Assembly: GCA_964355075.1 (NCBI GenBank)
Contig: CAYHCF010000011.1
Span: 1-64,000, forward strand
Length of the DNA stretch: 64,000 nt
Direction: 5' to 3'
Origin: B1 sp964355075
GTDB lineage: Bacteria > Bacteroidota > Bacteroidia > UKL13-3
The notes under the pieces are model-generated. The model had not been told where the DNA came from. It saw only the letters and a program-made list of their open reading frames with translations, and ran no database searches. Of the stretch, positions 49,723-60,500 are shown piece by piece. Within the stretch, counting starts at the first letter, position 1. Each line of letters starts with the position of its first letter. The position numbers were made by a program, and so were the translations under genes.

Positions 49723-52146
49723 TTAAAACTTAAAATTCCACATGATGGAAGGAACAATCGGAAATAAATATACCATAAATGCATTTACATTATTATTAAC
49801 CTGATCGGGGAAAAAATAAATAAAATAAGGATTAGCCCTGTTATAAATATTGTAAAGGGAAAAATTCCAGCTGCTCTCCCATATTTCGGTTTTCTTACGG
49901 ATATAGGTAAACGATAGATCTGCCCGGTGATAGGCAGGCATCCTGTAAGAATTTACTGCACTGTACTTATCTATGAAAATAAATACCGGTTTGTTTTCTT
50001 TCGAATCATAGCCAAAGCGGTATGCATAGCGCGAATCGGGCAAAGTGGTTGCATTACCGGTTCCATATACAAAAACAAAATTGGCCGACCATTTTTTATT
50101 GATTTCGTATGATAATACAATTGAAATATCGTGGGTCCGGTCGTAACGGTAAAAATATTCTTTCCCATCATTCAAAGCCTCAAACTGTCGGGTACTTCGG
50201 CTCCATGTATATCCAATCCAACCGTTGAGTTTTCCGGTTTTTTTTCGCAAAAACAATTCCAGTCCGTAACTCAAACCATTCCCAAAAACCATTTCATTTT
50301 CAAGATTCTGATTTAAAAATAATTGCGCACCGGGTTTAAACTCAATCTGGTTGTACATGGGTTTATAATAAACTTCGGCACTGGTTTCGAACATATTATC
50401 CTTAAAATTTCTAAAATATCCCAAAGCATACTGATAAGCTAACTGGGGTTTTACCAACTTAGAACTCGGAACCCATAAATCAACCGGAAACTGTGCGCCA
50501 CTGGTAGTTGCCAGATGTAGAAACTGGTAGGTTTGCGTGAAAGAAGCTTTAATTGAAGACTCTGAATTGAGCAAATAATTCACACTAAATCTGGGTTCGA
50601 GCCTGGGATAAAAGGCAATAGATTGTCCATTCGAATAACTTATAGTGCCTCCTGTAGGCAATTGGGTGTCCTTATCATAAACGGCTTGTGAAAATGGCCC
50701 AACCAAATTAAAGGCTACTGCCCTTAAGCCGTAGTTTACCGACCAGCGATGGTTCATTTTCCACTCATCCAGCAGGTAAGCTGCCAGCTCATGAGCATAT
50801 TGTTTATGAATGGTTTCATTAATTTTTGAAACACCCACTGTACCAACTAAAATACCCGGTTGAAAAGTATGGAATGAATAATTGAGGCCAAATTTTACAA
50901 TGTGGTTTTCATTGGGAAACCAACTGAAATCGCTTTTCAGATTCCAATCCTGAAGGTTGCTTCTCACGCTGAAACCGCCACTTCCAAAAGTGAAATCATT
51001 GAACAAATCGTAGCGGTTAAAAATGATACTGGTATTGCTAAATAATTTCGAACCGAAAAGATGATTCCAACGGAGAGTTGCAGTAGAATTTCCCCAACCA
51101 AAATTAAAGGAAACGTCTCTGTTAAAATTACTCTTGAAATCCAGAATATCTCTTCCGAAATAACCCGAAATAAATAACGTATTCCTATCATTTATCGTGA
51201 AATTCGCCTTCAGGTTCAGGTCGTAAAAATAATAAGTATTTCCTTTTATCTTATCCGGTAAAAAGGGTCTTGCAAGTGCATCAATATAGGTTCTTCTGCC
51301 TGAAATCAAAAAGCTGCTTTTACCTTTTTGAATAGGACCTTCAAGCGCCAGACGAGATGATATTAATCCAACACCGCCACTGCATTTATATTGTTGATTA
51401 TTCCCTTCACGCATGTTAACATTTAATATAGAGGATAATCTACCGCCATAATTTGCAGGCATACCGCCTTTGATGATATCAATATTTTTAACCGCATCAG
51501 AATTAAATACCGACAGGAATCCAAACAGATGCGATGGACTGTAAACAACCGCTTCATCCATTAAAATCAGGTTTTGATCAGGTCCGCCGCCTCGTACATA
51601 AAATCCGGTGCTGGCCTCTCCTCCACTTTTTATCCCCGGTAATAAAGTGATTGCTTTTAATACATCGGGTTCCCCAAATATTACGGGCAGCGATTTAATT
51701 TTTTCGCCACTTATCTCAATTCTGCCCATTTCGGTGCTGCGTACATTTTTATCTTCCCTCTCACCTGTAATTACAACTTCTCTGGCCTTTATATTCTGGC
51801 GAACGAGAGCTGTATTTATAACCAGGTTTTTAAAGAGTTTAATCGGGATATTCTTGGTTTGATAGCCTATGTAAGAGTATACCAACACATAAGTTCCTTC
51901 AGCTAAAGTAAGTGAATAAAAGCCATAAACATTGCTTACGGCTCCGCTTTTTGAACCCTTAACATGCACCGTGGCACCTATTAAGGTTTCGCCATTGGCC
52001 GTATCTTTGAGGTAGCCACTGATGGTAAATTTATTCTGAGCCAAACCTGAAAGCGGTGCTAAAATTAGCAACAGCGATGCAATGAGAAAACAATTTTTAA
52101 TTAGAATATTTCGATCAACCAAAACCAGAAATTTGAATGGCTGCAA
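49723..52146 (-). CDS. TonB-dependent receptor with N-terminal CarboxypepD_reg-like domain
   Basis: Large outer-membrane receptor, about 800 aa. After the signal region (LIASLLLILAPLSGLA) comes a carboxypeptidase-regulatory-like domain (FTISGYLKDTANGETLIGAT ... VSNVYGFYSL), then the plug (DVLKAITLLPGIKSGGEAST, GFYVRGGGPDQNLILMDEAV) and the barrel to a terminal MWNFKF. No ATG precedes the signal peptide. The open frame begins at a TTG that overlaps a TACCTTTG promoter box, so true initiation is probably the TTG at 52122 or another non-ATG codon. It is in an operon with the DUF4249 lipoprotein gene. The substrate is unknown. Confidence 0.85.
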   Translation of the reverse strand: MQPFKFLVLVDRNILIKNCFLIASLLLILAPLSGLAQNKFTISGYLKDTANGETLIGATVHVKGSKSGAVSNVYGFYSLTLAEGTYVLVYSYIGYQTKNIPIKLFKNLVINTALVRQNIKAREVVITGEREDKNVRSTEMGRIEISGEKIKSLPVIFGEPDVLKAITLLPGIKSGGEASTGFYVRGGGPDQNLILMDEAVVYSPSHLFGFLSVFNSDAVKNIDIIKGGMPANYGGRLSSILNVNMREGNNQQYKCSGGVGLISSRLALEGPIQKGKSSFLISGRRTYIDALARPFLPDKIKGNTYYFYDLNLKANFTINDRNTLFISGYFGRDILDFKSNFNRDVSFNFGWGNSTATLRWNHLFGSKLFSNTSIIFNRYDLFNDFTFGSGGFSVRSNLQDWNLKSDFSWFPNENHIVKFGLNYSFHTFQPGILVGTVGVSKINETIHKQYAHELAAYLLDEWKMNHRWSVNYGLRAVAFNLVGPFSQAVYDKDTQLPTGGTISYSNGQSIAFYPRLEPRFSVNYLLNSESSIKASFTQTYQFLHLATTSGAQFPVDLWVPSSKLVKPQLAYQYALGYFRNFKDNMFETSAEVYYKPMYNQIEFKPGAQLFLNQNLENEMVFGNGLSYGLELFLRKKTGKLNGWIGYTWSRSTRQFEALNDGKEYFYRYDRTHDISIVLSYEINKKWSANFVFVYGTGNATTLPDSRYAYRFGYDSKENKPVFIFIDKYSAVNSYRMPAYHRADLSFTYIRKKTEIWESSWNFSLYNIYNRANPYFIYFFPDQVNNNVNAFMVYLFPIVPSIMWNFKF

Positions 52147-52151
52147 AGGTA
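52144..52151 (-). promoter_or_regulatory. -7 promoter box (TACCTTTG) overlapping the 5' end of the TonB receptor frame
   Basis: An exact TAnnTTTG on the minus strand. Because it overlaps the most upstream possible start codon, the transcript should start inside the open frame, which moves the start codon downstream. Confidence 0.45.
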
Positions 52152-52349
52152 AGGTAATTGAGAGCTTGTAGGAATTAATTTTTATCTGATAAGTAAATCC
52201 ACTTTATTCAACACAGGATTAAATCGAAGTTCCGCTTCGTTTAATCCATATAAGTTAAAGTCTAAATGTAAAGGAAAAGGAAAAGAAAAAGTTCCGCATT
52301 TCTACAACAGCCCAAGCTGATTTTGCATCTGCAGGAGTTATGGCGGTAT

Positions 52350-52679
52350 TTATAAGTCAAGAACAATGCGAATGTTTGTCATCAATTTTTTTATTTGTTC
52401 CTTATTCAAGTGTCCCAGTTTCTTAATGAGTCTCAGATTATCTATTGCTCTTATTTGGTCTACCAAAATATCACTTAACCTATCAAGCTGTCCTTTTTTT
52501 AAATGGACTCTTAACAAGTTTACTTCTGTCATTACATTTGTTGTTATTGGGCAAACCAAGGTCGATAAATGAGTTTCATTTAACAAGTCGGTCTGGATAA
52601 TAACAACAGGTCTGGTTTTACCCGGCTCAGTGCCACGACTTGGGTTAAGGTCTGCGAGCCATATTTCATATTGCTTCAT
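52350..52679 (-). CDS. mazF: MazF/PemK-type endoribonuclease toxin
   Basis: 109 aa starting at the ATG giving MKQYEIWLADLNPSRGTEPG. The family features are the GTEPGKTRPVVIIQ loop with its conserved Arg, STLVCPITTNV, and VDQIRAIDNLRL in the C-terminal part. MazF toxins cleave mRNA or rRNA at specific sites. The start overlaps the antitoxin gene by 14 bases, the normal coupled arrangement. The frame is open upstream but only within the antitoxin gene. Confidence 0.92.
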   Translation of the reverse strand: MKQYEIWLADLNPSRGTEPGKTRPVVIIQTDLLNETHLSTLVCPITTNVMTEVNLLRVHLKKGQLDRLSDILVDQIRAIDNLRLIKKLGHLNKEQIKKLMTNIRIVLDL

Positions 52680-52905
52680 CTTCATCGATAAGCTTTTCAA
52701 ATTCATGTAATACGTCCATATTTTCTTTACCCGTAAGTTTTGATTCTTTAACAAGCTGATTCTTCAATAGACGTTTTTTGTTGATTTGGTTATAAATGCG
52801 CACGGCTTCATTAATATAGCGATTTCGTGCAAGCTTGAGTTTAGCAGTTATTTCCTCAGTGTCATCAAAAATTTGGTCGTCGAGTTTTAGTGATAAAGCT
52901 TTCAT
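52666..52905 (-). CDS. Ribbon-helix-helix antitoxin partner of MazF
   Basis: 79 aa from the ATG giving MKALSLKLDDQIFDDTEEIT. The N-terminal strand and two helices (ALSLKLDDQIF, TAKLKLARNRYINEAVRIYN) fit a MetJ/Arc-type DNA-binding domain. The acidic C-terminus (VLHEFEKLIDEDEAI) would wrap the toxin. It precedes mazF and lies just downstream of a palindromic operator. The sequence is not close to E. coli MazE, so no symbol is given. Confidence 0.85.
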   Translation of the reverse strand: MKALSLKLDDQIFDDTEEITAKLKLARNRYINEAVRIYNQINKKRLLKNQLVKESKLTGKENMDVLHEFEKLIDEDEAI

Positions 52906-52923
52906 GGTCTTGGTATATTTATA

Positions 52924-52948
52924 CAAAGATATATACTAAAAGTATATA
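52924..52948 (-). promoter_or_regulatory. Toxin-antitoxin promoter with palindromic operator
   Basis: The 19-bp perfect palindrome TATATACT-AAA-AGTATATA (52930-52948) overlaps by two bases the upstream edge of an exact -7 box TATCTTTG on the minus strand (52924-52931). The box is 18 bases from the antitoxin ATG. A bound antitoxin dimer would cover the polymerase spacer, the usual autorepression design. Confidence 0.7.
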
Positions 52949-53031
52949 CTGCAAATAATAAGTGATAGTTTTTTCGCGCAATAACTACATACGGTTTGCA
53001 GGCACCAAAAGGTGGTCTTCGCCAAATAAAG

Positions 53032-53976
53032 CTATAAACCAAAAACCTGCCCGATTTGTGCAATGTGAAAACCGTTTTTAATTACCGTTTTGGCCTGTTC
53101 GCTTTTGAGGTTTATGATTGGATTGGTATGGTTAAAATGAATAAAATATACTTTGGCTTTTTCGTTGGCAGGCAGATTCTTAAACTTCTCCATGCTTTCA
53201 ATGACAAAAGGATGTGGAATTTCCGACATTTTTCGAATATTTAATTCGTTGCCATCGTAAAAAGTGGCGTCAATAAAAGCATAATCTACCTTTTTTATTT
53301 CCTCAATTATATTTTGATCCCATACCTCCCACTTATTGATATCCGGGATAAAGAGTACTTTTTTGTTCGGACCTTCAATCAGGTAACCTGCCGTTTCCGA
53401 ATATTCATCCCGGTGCGGAACCAGAAACGGGGTGATATTTATTTGGGACGTCAAACTGATTTCTTTCTTGTTTTCAATCGGTTCAAGCCGGATATTTTTG
53501 AGGTTTACCAACTGACTCCAGGGACCGTTGCTTTCTAAAAACGATTTCATTTTTGGCAAGACATAAACCGGAATAATATTGGCGCTCATGGCTTCCCTGC
53601 CCAGATACATCAAGCCGGCATAATGACCAATATGTGCATGGGTTAGAAAAATGCCTTCAGGCGTTTCTTTGATTTTATAATCAGCGGCTGTCTTCAGTGC
53701 TTTCATCTGTGAAGGCAGATCAGGAGTGGCCTCGAATATATAATTCATGCGGTTAATGGGATCCACCAAACCCAATGAAACTACTTTTCTTTTAGGATCA
53801 GGGTGTAAGAATAAATCTTTGCAGCAGCTCCTGGAACAGCCGATATGCGGGGAACCTCCATCCTGCAGCGTTCCCAGAATAATCAGTGAAGGTGCTTCCA
53901 TGTTATTTTGCAGTTTTTCCCGTGGGTTAAAAGCAAATAAAATGGGAATAAAAATGAGTAGTTTGATTAATTTCAT
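53032..53976 (-). CDS. PqqB-like metallo-beta-lactamase-fold hydrolase
   Basis: 314 aa with a short N-terminal hydrophobic segment (MKLIKLLIFIPILFAF), so probably exported. The N-terminus of the fold is SLIILGTLQDGGSPHIGC with a CSRSCC cluster, like PqqB. The metal motif is THAHIGHYAGL, an HxHxGH where most members have HxHxDH. Later ligands are in FLVPHRDEYSETAGYLI, LFIPDINKW, DATFYDG and FIHFNHTNP. There are no other pqq genes in the window, so the name is by fold only and the substrate is unknown. Confidence 0.75.
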   Translation of the reverse strand: MKLIKLLIFIPILFAFNPREKLQNNMEAPSLIILGTLQDGGSPHIGCSRSCCKDLFLHPDPKRKVVSLGLVDPINRMNYIFEATPDLPSQMKALKTAADYKIKETPEGIFLTHAHIGHYAGLMYLGREAMSANIIPVYVLPKMKSFLESNGPWSQLVNLKNIRLEPIENKKEISLTSQINITPFLVPHRDEYSETAGYLIEGPNKKVLFIPDINKWEVWDQNIIEEIKKVDYAFIDATFYDGNELNIRKMSEIPHPFVIESMEKFKNLPANEKAKVYFIHFNHTNPIINLKSEQAKTVIKNGFHIAQIGQVFGL

Positions 53977-54064
53977 TTCTTAAATATTTTGTTCCTTTGT
54001 TGCTTTGTAGCAAAAAAATAACAGAGGCTACAAAGAAACGAAGAAACGAAGGTTTAACAATTTT

Positions 54065-57000
54065 TTAAAACAGATACCTTGCTTCCATTTTGCCAACGTG
54101 CATAATCGGAGTATTTCCAGATTTTCGTCCATCGTAATTGAAATTAACCTGTAGGTTTTGTCCGATACGCTGCTGTATGTTTACTGTCCACAATTGGTTA
54201 TCTCCCTGGCTTAATCCCTGTAACATATCATAGGCCAGAGGACTGCTTGAACTGCCGGTAAATTCTACCTTATAATAACTGTATTTGATCGTTAAAACGC
54301 CAATTTTGGTAAAGGTATAGCGCAGTTCGGCACTTCCCTCATTGATATTGCTTTTTTCATTTCCCAACTCGGGCAAATTCTGTGCATTAAAATAAGAATA
54401 ATTAATTCCTAAACGCCACCGCTGCATATATTGATAACTGAGTTTGGGTTTCAGTTCATGATAGCTGTATTGATAATTGTTTTGGGTAAAAAACTCAGAC
54501 TTATAAAAGCGTGAGCCGGTATTTACCGTGCTAAGAAATGACCAGTCGGAGGTAAAATTCCACCTGAGATTCATTCCGTACTCCTCCCTGTTTCTCGATT
54601 CAAAACCATTGGTGAGCAGGCTCTTGTTTTTTTGCTGATTGATACTGAAATCCATCCCGAATTTTGGGTTATTTCGCAAAAAGAAAAGGGTGTTTCTAAA
54701 AACTGAGCCAATTGTTATTAAGCTGGTATCCGCCAATCTCAAATCCACTAGTTTTTGAAAATCGATTCCTTTGGTAGCAATTACTTTACGATCGAACCGG
54801 ATGGCCGCCTGATCACTGAAATGGCTTAAAAACTTTTTAAAACCACTTGCCCTTTGCCAGTCATTCGATGGATTTATATTGAGTGTTTGACTAAATTGGG
54901 TACTATTGGTTCTGATTAAGGTAGTAGTGGGCAGAAAAACTTTTATATAATTTGCGCGGTTTTTATCTGCAAACGAGGCCGCTAAAAACTCGTTGATTTG
55001 CTGATGCCCATCTTCGTTAAAGTCTTTCCAAATGTAGATTCCTTGTCCGGCAAGTACTTCTATGTATTGAAAATCTCTTTTTAATTCATTCCCTGAACCA
55101 ATCTGTACATAAGTATTTGCGGTGATTACCCGCTTAAATAATGCATAATCATATTCAACCCTGCTCAAAATGGTTTGCTCTGGTTTAAGCTTACTGAAAT
55201 TGGTATCACTGATGGTAAATTCTCTGAATGATAAGTCAATTACGAGCCTGTTAAAATTGCTTTGCAACAGGTTCAATCCGCTTTTTATCTCTTTTGAAAG
55301 GGTTGAAGGATGGAATGTTTTATCCAAAGGTGATTCATCCTGCCGCTGATTGTATTCCACAAAGTATTTTGTTTGGTTGGTATCCGCACTTTTAATAAAA
55401 AAACCAAATTGCTGATAGGCAAAACTTCCTGCCAATAAGCTGTCATTATGATTTTTATAACTGCTTTTTTCGCTTGCAATTTTAGCACCTGCCTGAATCT
55501 TCCATATTTTACGGGCATAATTGGCCTTTAAATTTTGTGTGCTATTATCAAAGCCGGTATTGTTTGCAAATGGTTTTTGTTGCGTTTGCATAATCTCCAG
55601 CATTCCGGTGAAACTATTTCTCCTGTTGAAAACATTCGTATTTATTTCGTGCCTCAAACCGTTAAAAGCGTTTTTATCCCGGTTAAAATAGCCCAACTGG
55701 TAATTGAAAAAGCCAAGATTGGTTTGTTGTAAGCCCGTTTTTAATGATAGTATTTGTTCCTGATAGCCGGTATCTAATTGACTTTGATTGTTTAATTGCC
55801 GGTTCCAGATTCTTTCAAATTCAACATTACGATAGCGTTCAATATACCTGAAATTTTTATCAATCATTTCAAATTGAGCTTCATTTTGCCAAACTAACTT
55901 CCTTGAACCCATTTCTCTTTTATGGTTTATGACAATCCGTGCCCCATAACCTGCATCATTTTGTTTATCCAATTCACTAAACAAATTTCTGTTAAAGGCA
56001 CTGCGGGCCAATTCAATTTTTAGATTAAAATTAGAATCCAGTTGAATGTCGCCGCCCACCGTAAGCAATTGCATTCTATTGGGAGCAATCAAAACGATGA
56101 TGGGTTCAAAATCCCCCTGAGGCACGCCATTTACAGGAGGTACCCAGGCAAAAACCCTTCCATTTGCACCGGTAGCACTCTGTTTGTAATTTCCATTATT
56201 TGAGCCGAGAAATGAAAATTTCAATTCATAAAAAACAGTATCCGCATGGGGATCAGCAGTAAAAACAAAGATGCCCTTATAACCCAAACTATCGGTTTTT
56301 CTATATAAGATCTTTTTTGCATCAAAAGTATTTCGGGCAAGGGAACTATTTACAACGGCTGCTTCCAAATTATTACCCACCGAGCTTAGCAAGGCTTTGT
56401 TGCTATCTGTTAAGCTTTGTTGAAAGGGTTGATTTTTATTATCCTGTTCGGTGAAATAATTTAAATAAACAGAAGCTTTTTTAAAATCAAGCCTGGTATT
56501 CATACCCAATAAAGTTCTTGCATAATTTCGATCTGAATATTGAAACTCTACAATAATCCGGCTGTATTGTGTAATCATACGTTTGGCCATAAAAGTAATT
56601 TCGCCACTATTGTAATCAATAATATAATCGTTTTGCTCGCCGCGGGATAAACGCTCACCATCTAAATAAATGGCATCGGTACCCGAAATGATGATGATAA
56701 ACAATTCGCCATTTGGCCCGCTTAAGCGGTAAGGACCTTGGTTGCCTTCCACCCCATTAATCGTATTTCTCACAAACCTTCCCCTTGATAAAGCCGCCTG
56801 AGCCTCTACCCTTAAATTAGCCTTTTCATTTAATTTAAAGTGCGTATGGGTTTGCAAGCCTCTCGATTTTTTATAATAATTTAAAAAATAGGAAGGTTCC
56901 GGTCGCGTCATTAAAAAATCGCCTACCACCAGCTTGTTTTTATTTTTACTAAATTGAACATATACCTGATCAAAGTCCTGCAGTTCCTGCGAATTTCCTT

Positions 57001-57571
57001 CCGGCTGAATGGGATTATTATCATCGCTGATGGCTGCAAGGATGTCTACATCATTATTGATTTTACCCGCCAATTGCAAATTAAGATTTGAATTTACAAT
57101 TGCATTTTGGCCGTTTCCAAACGACAAACCCCGCATGATACTTCCGTTCACAGTCAGTCCGTCACTTTTGGTAAAGGGGTTGATGGCTGAATGATCGGGC
57201 GTATAAAAAAAAGGGTTTTTGATATCGGTAAATTCAGGTTGAATAATAGATTTATCTTTCAAACGGTAAACCTTTTTAAGATGGTAAAGGATGGGAGTAT
57301 AAGAAATCTGAATCAGGGTTCCCTTCTGAATATCGAGGTTGATGAAAGTTCCGGTGAAATAATTGAACCGATAATCAATTCCCTCCACATAGGTTTTGTT
57401 ATCAGATATTACCTTGATTGATCCTTTAACAATAACGGCGGTATCTATTTGGAAGGAATCCTTATCCAGTACAATATTTTGAACCCGAACTTGCTGATAA
57501 GGTTGTGCTTTGATTTCAAAAAAACAAAGACTACTTAATAATAAAAAAGAAAGTACACCCGGACATTTCAT
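54065..57571 (-). CDS. Giant outer-membrane protein of unknown function
   Basis: 1168 aa with a signal peptide (MKCPGVLSFLLLSSLCFFEI, cleavage near KAQ). The N-terminal ~120 residues are an Ig-like region (SYTPILYHLKKVYRLKD). From about 140 a plug-like segment (NGSIMRGLSFGNGQNAIVNS, AAISDDNNPIQPEGNSQEL) leads into long amphipathic strands (VYVQFSKNKNKLVVGDF, AEIRYTFTK-type repeats) ending GKMEARYLF, typical of a large beta barrel. No named family is recognised; it is not SprA. Its ATG overlaps the stop of the upstream kinase gene by 4 bases, so the two are translationally coupled. Confidence 0.7.
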   Translation of the reverse strand: MKCPGVLSFLLLSSLCFFEIKAQPYQQVRVQNIVLDKDSFQIDTAVIVKGSIKVISDNKTYVEGIDYRFNYFTGTFINLDIQKGTLIQISYTPILYHLKKVYRLKDKSIIQPEFTDIKNPFFYTPDHSAINPFTKSDGLTVNGSIMRGLSFGNGQNAIVNSNLNLQLAGKINNDVDILAAISDDNNPIQPEGNSQELQDFDQVYVQFSKNKNKLVVGDFLMTRPEPSYFLNYYKKSRGLQTHTHFKLNEKANLRVEAQAALSRGRFVRNTINGVEGNQGPYRLSGPNGELFIIIISGTDAIYLDGERLSRGEQNDYIIDYNSGEITFMAKRMITQYSRIIVEFQYSDRNYARTLLGMNTRLDFKKASVYLNYFTEQDNKNQPFQQSLTDSNKALLSSVGNNLEAAVVNSSLARNTFDAKKILYRKTDSLGYKGIFVFTADPHADTVFYELKFSFLGSNNGNYKQSATGANGRVFAWVPPVNGVPQGDFEPIIVLIAPNRMQLLTVGGDIQLDSNFNLKIELARSAFNRNLFSELDKQNDAGYGARIVINHKREMGSRKLVWQNEAQFEMIDKNFRYIERYRNVEFERIWNRQLNNQSQLDTGYQEQILSLKTGLQQTNLGFFNYQLGYFNRDKNAFNGLRHEINTNVFNRRNSFTGMLEIMQTQQKPFANNTGFDNSTQNLKANYARKIWKIQAGAKIASEKSSYKNHNDSLLAGSFAYQQFGFFIKSADTNQTKYFVEYNQRQDESPLDKTFHPSTLSKEIKSGLNLLQSNFNRLVIDLSFREFTISDTNFSKLKPEQTILSRVEYDYALFKRVITANTYVQIGSGNELKRDFQYIEVLAGQGIYIWKDFNEDGHQQINEFLAASFADKNRANYIKVFLPTTTLIRTNSTQFSQTLNINPSNDWQRASGFKKFLSHFSDQAAIRFDRKVIATKGIDFQKLVDLRLADTSLITIGSVFRNTLFFLRNNPKFGMDFSINQQKNKSLLTNGFESRNREEYGMNLRWNFTSDWSFLSTVNTGSRFYKSEFFTQNNYQYSYHELKPKLSYQYMQRWRLGINYSYFNAQNLPELGNEKSNINEGSAELRYTFTKIGVLTIKYSYYKVEFTGSSSSPLAYDMLQGLSQGDNQLWTVNIQQRIGQNLQVNFNYDGRKSGNTPIMHVGKMEARYLF

Positions 57572-60500
57572 TCAGATTTATTTAACGGAAGCAGGATGGT
57601 AAAAGTTGTACCGGTTCCTTCGGTACTGGTAAAGCTAATTTCACCCCCTCCACTTTCAATCATGCTTTTAACAATAGGCAAGCCTAAACCCATTCCAATT
57701 ACTTTGGTACTGAAATAAGGCATAAATATTTTCTCTTTCTGGGCTTCACTAATTCCGCAACCATTATCAGAAACACTTATTTTTACTTTGTCGTCAATAT
57801 GCGCTGCCTCAATGCTGATTGAGCCCGATCTGTCATCAGGAATAGATTGTGCAGCATTCTTAACCAGATTTGTTAACGTTCGGTTCAGGTATCCCGGATC
57901 AAAATAAATTTGAAGTTCCGGATCGCAATGAAAGGTAATTTCTCCTTCAAGGGTTGGGGATTGTAAATGAACCACCTGATCAATCATTTCATACAAGTTT
58001 ATGTACTCATATTTTGGAGCAGGCATTTGGGCAAAACTGCTGAATTCGGTTGCCAGATCACTTAATGTATCTATCTGACTGATGAGCGTTTGAGTAACTC
58101 GTTTGAATGTCTCCGGGAGTTTGGCGGATTGATCTTTCCAGGCACGTTCCAAATGCTGAACACTTAATTTCATAGGCGTTAAGGGATTTTTGATTTCATG
58201 GGCAATTTGCCGTGCAATATCACGCCAGGCACCTTCACGCTCACTTCTGCCTAATTTTTCAGCACTTTCCTCCAATTCAGCGATCATTATATTGTATTGT
58301 TTTACCAGTTCGCCAATTTCATCATTCCGGTTCCACAAAATAGTTTCGTTTTTCTTACCGATACGGGTTTGACCCATTTGTTTTTGGATCAGCATTAAGG
58401 GGTATGAAATATTACGGGATACTAACCAGGCAACAATACCTATGATCAAAAACATGAATGCATAAAGATTGATAAATCCAACAATAATGGATGAGATTTC
58501 GGAATACAAATCAGTGCTGCTGTAAAAATTTGGAAGTTGTATATATCCTAATAAACTTCCGTTTTTGCTAAAGGTAGGTACATAAGCTCCATTATAGCTG
58601 AAGGTTGCAATTTGTTCGGTTTGAATGTATTGTGATTCACGTAAGATATTCAAATGATAATAGGCCTCTGCATTAATAAAGGGTGCTATAATACCATCAT
58701 CGTACACTTTTTTAACGGTTGAAGTGATCAGCTCACCTTGTGTATTGTAAAATGATATATCGGTATTATAAAAGTCCGCAATCTGGTTAATATAGGCCTC
58801 TGAATCCGTTGGCTTGAGTGAAAAATTTCCATCCTGACTCTCATTTTCCACAGCACTCACCACATTGCGTAACTTTTTAATTAATCTTTCATTTTGCTTT
58901 TCGGCATTCTGATTGCTTAAAAAATTAATGGTAAAATAGGCAGTAACCCCCAAAGTTGCGAAAACAATTAACACAACCCCTAATTGTATCCGGGTCCGGA
59001 TCAGCGTAAGATCTGCTTCATTTACAATTAGAATATTATTTACGATACCCTGAAAGCGCCGCCAGTATTTATTTTTATGAAGGAAAGATTCGTTTACCCA
59101 TGGATTATTAAAAATTAAAAAAACGCCCAGAGAAGCCATTAATATTAAGGTGAAGAAAGTAAATGAAAGGGAAAATAATCCGAAAGGTTCATACCAGGTG
59201 GAGGCCTTTTTACTTACAACCACAAACAATTGGTCATTTTCTTTAAAGATCAGGTGGCTATATCCGTCTTCCTCAAATAAAAGACTTTTATTCTTCACAT
59301 CACTATAGGTATAAGTAGTTCGATAGGCAAATTCACCACTCTGACTAAGTAATTTGGTATCGCGATAGATGGCATAGGAATAATCATATCGCTTCCTGCT
59401 ATTGCTTCGGTATCCTTCAATCAATAATTCATCAAACCGGTTTTCATCCTGCAATAATTTAGGTTGTAGATGTATAAAGAAATAACCATTAATTCTTCCA
59501 TTATGCCTGATAATAAATTTTGCCAGATACCCTTTTAGATAGGCATTGTTCTTTAAAAATTTAAAATTCTCATTGATGGTTTTTGATCCCAGTTTCTGAT
59601 AAATATAATTTACCTGTTTATAGGTAAAAACATTTCTCGACAGGTAATGGTTCTGACTGGAATCAAAATCATAAACAGAAATATCGTACTTGCTTAAATA
59701 GCCTGAAAAGTATAGCTGCCGTAGCTTTTTAACCAATTGCGACTTTAAAGCGATGGGATTGTTGAAATTGGATTTAATTAGTTTATCGGATGCAATTTTC
59801 TTCTCAATATCATTTAAAAAATATTCGGCATTAACATCGTTCTGAGAAATCAATTTCCCGGCAAATAATACCCTGTTTTCTTCCTCTTCGCAGTTATTCC
59901 AGTAATAGATGGATACGGCAGTAAAAATTGAAAAGATAAATACCAGAATAAAATATTGCTGAAACCGGTTCAGGAGTTGTTGGATAAAGTGTTTGTAAAA
60001 AAGAAAACACAGGATCAAAGTAGAACCTGCTACGGGGTAAAAATCATGGCGTTCGTATAAATAGATAACCAGGTAAGGGTGCAAAAAATAGAAAACAAAA
60101 CCAAGCACAAAGAACTTCTCATACTTGTTTAAGACCGGTTTACTCAATGTTTTATATAGAATGAAAACCATTTGATACACCAGCATTAACAGCATAGTAG
60201 ATAGGATCAACCCTAAAAACGTGTATTCATTCAGGGCATATATATTATTAATATCAAACGAAATTTGAGAATCAAAAACAAGGCTTTTGATACTGTCGAA
60301 AGTTGCATCCGAAAGCGTTATGGTAAATAAGGATACCATAATGAGTTGCAGAAACAAATTGATTTTTTTTACCGGGTTGAACCAATTTACACGTTTTATT
60401 AAATACAAATACCAGAGTAAAAGTGCTACTGCCGTAATAAAATCACCAAGAGAAGGGTTATACGTTGACGAAGCGTATATATCAGAACTAAAAAGCCGGA

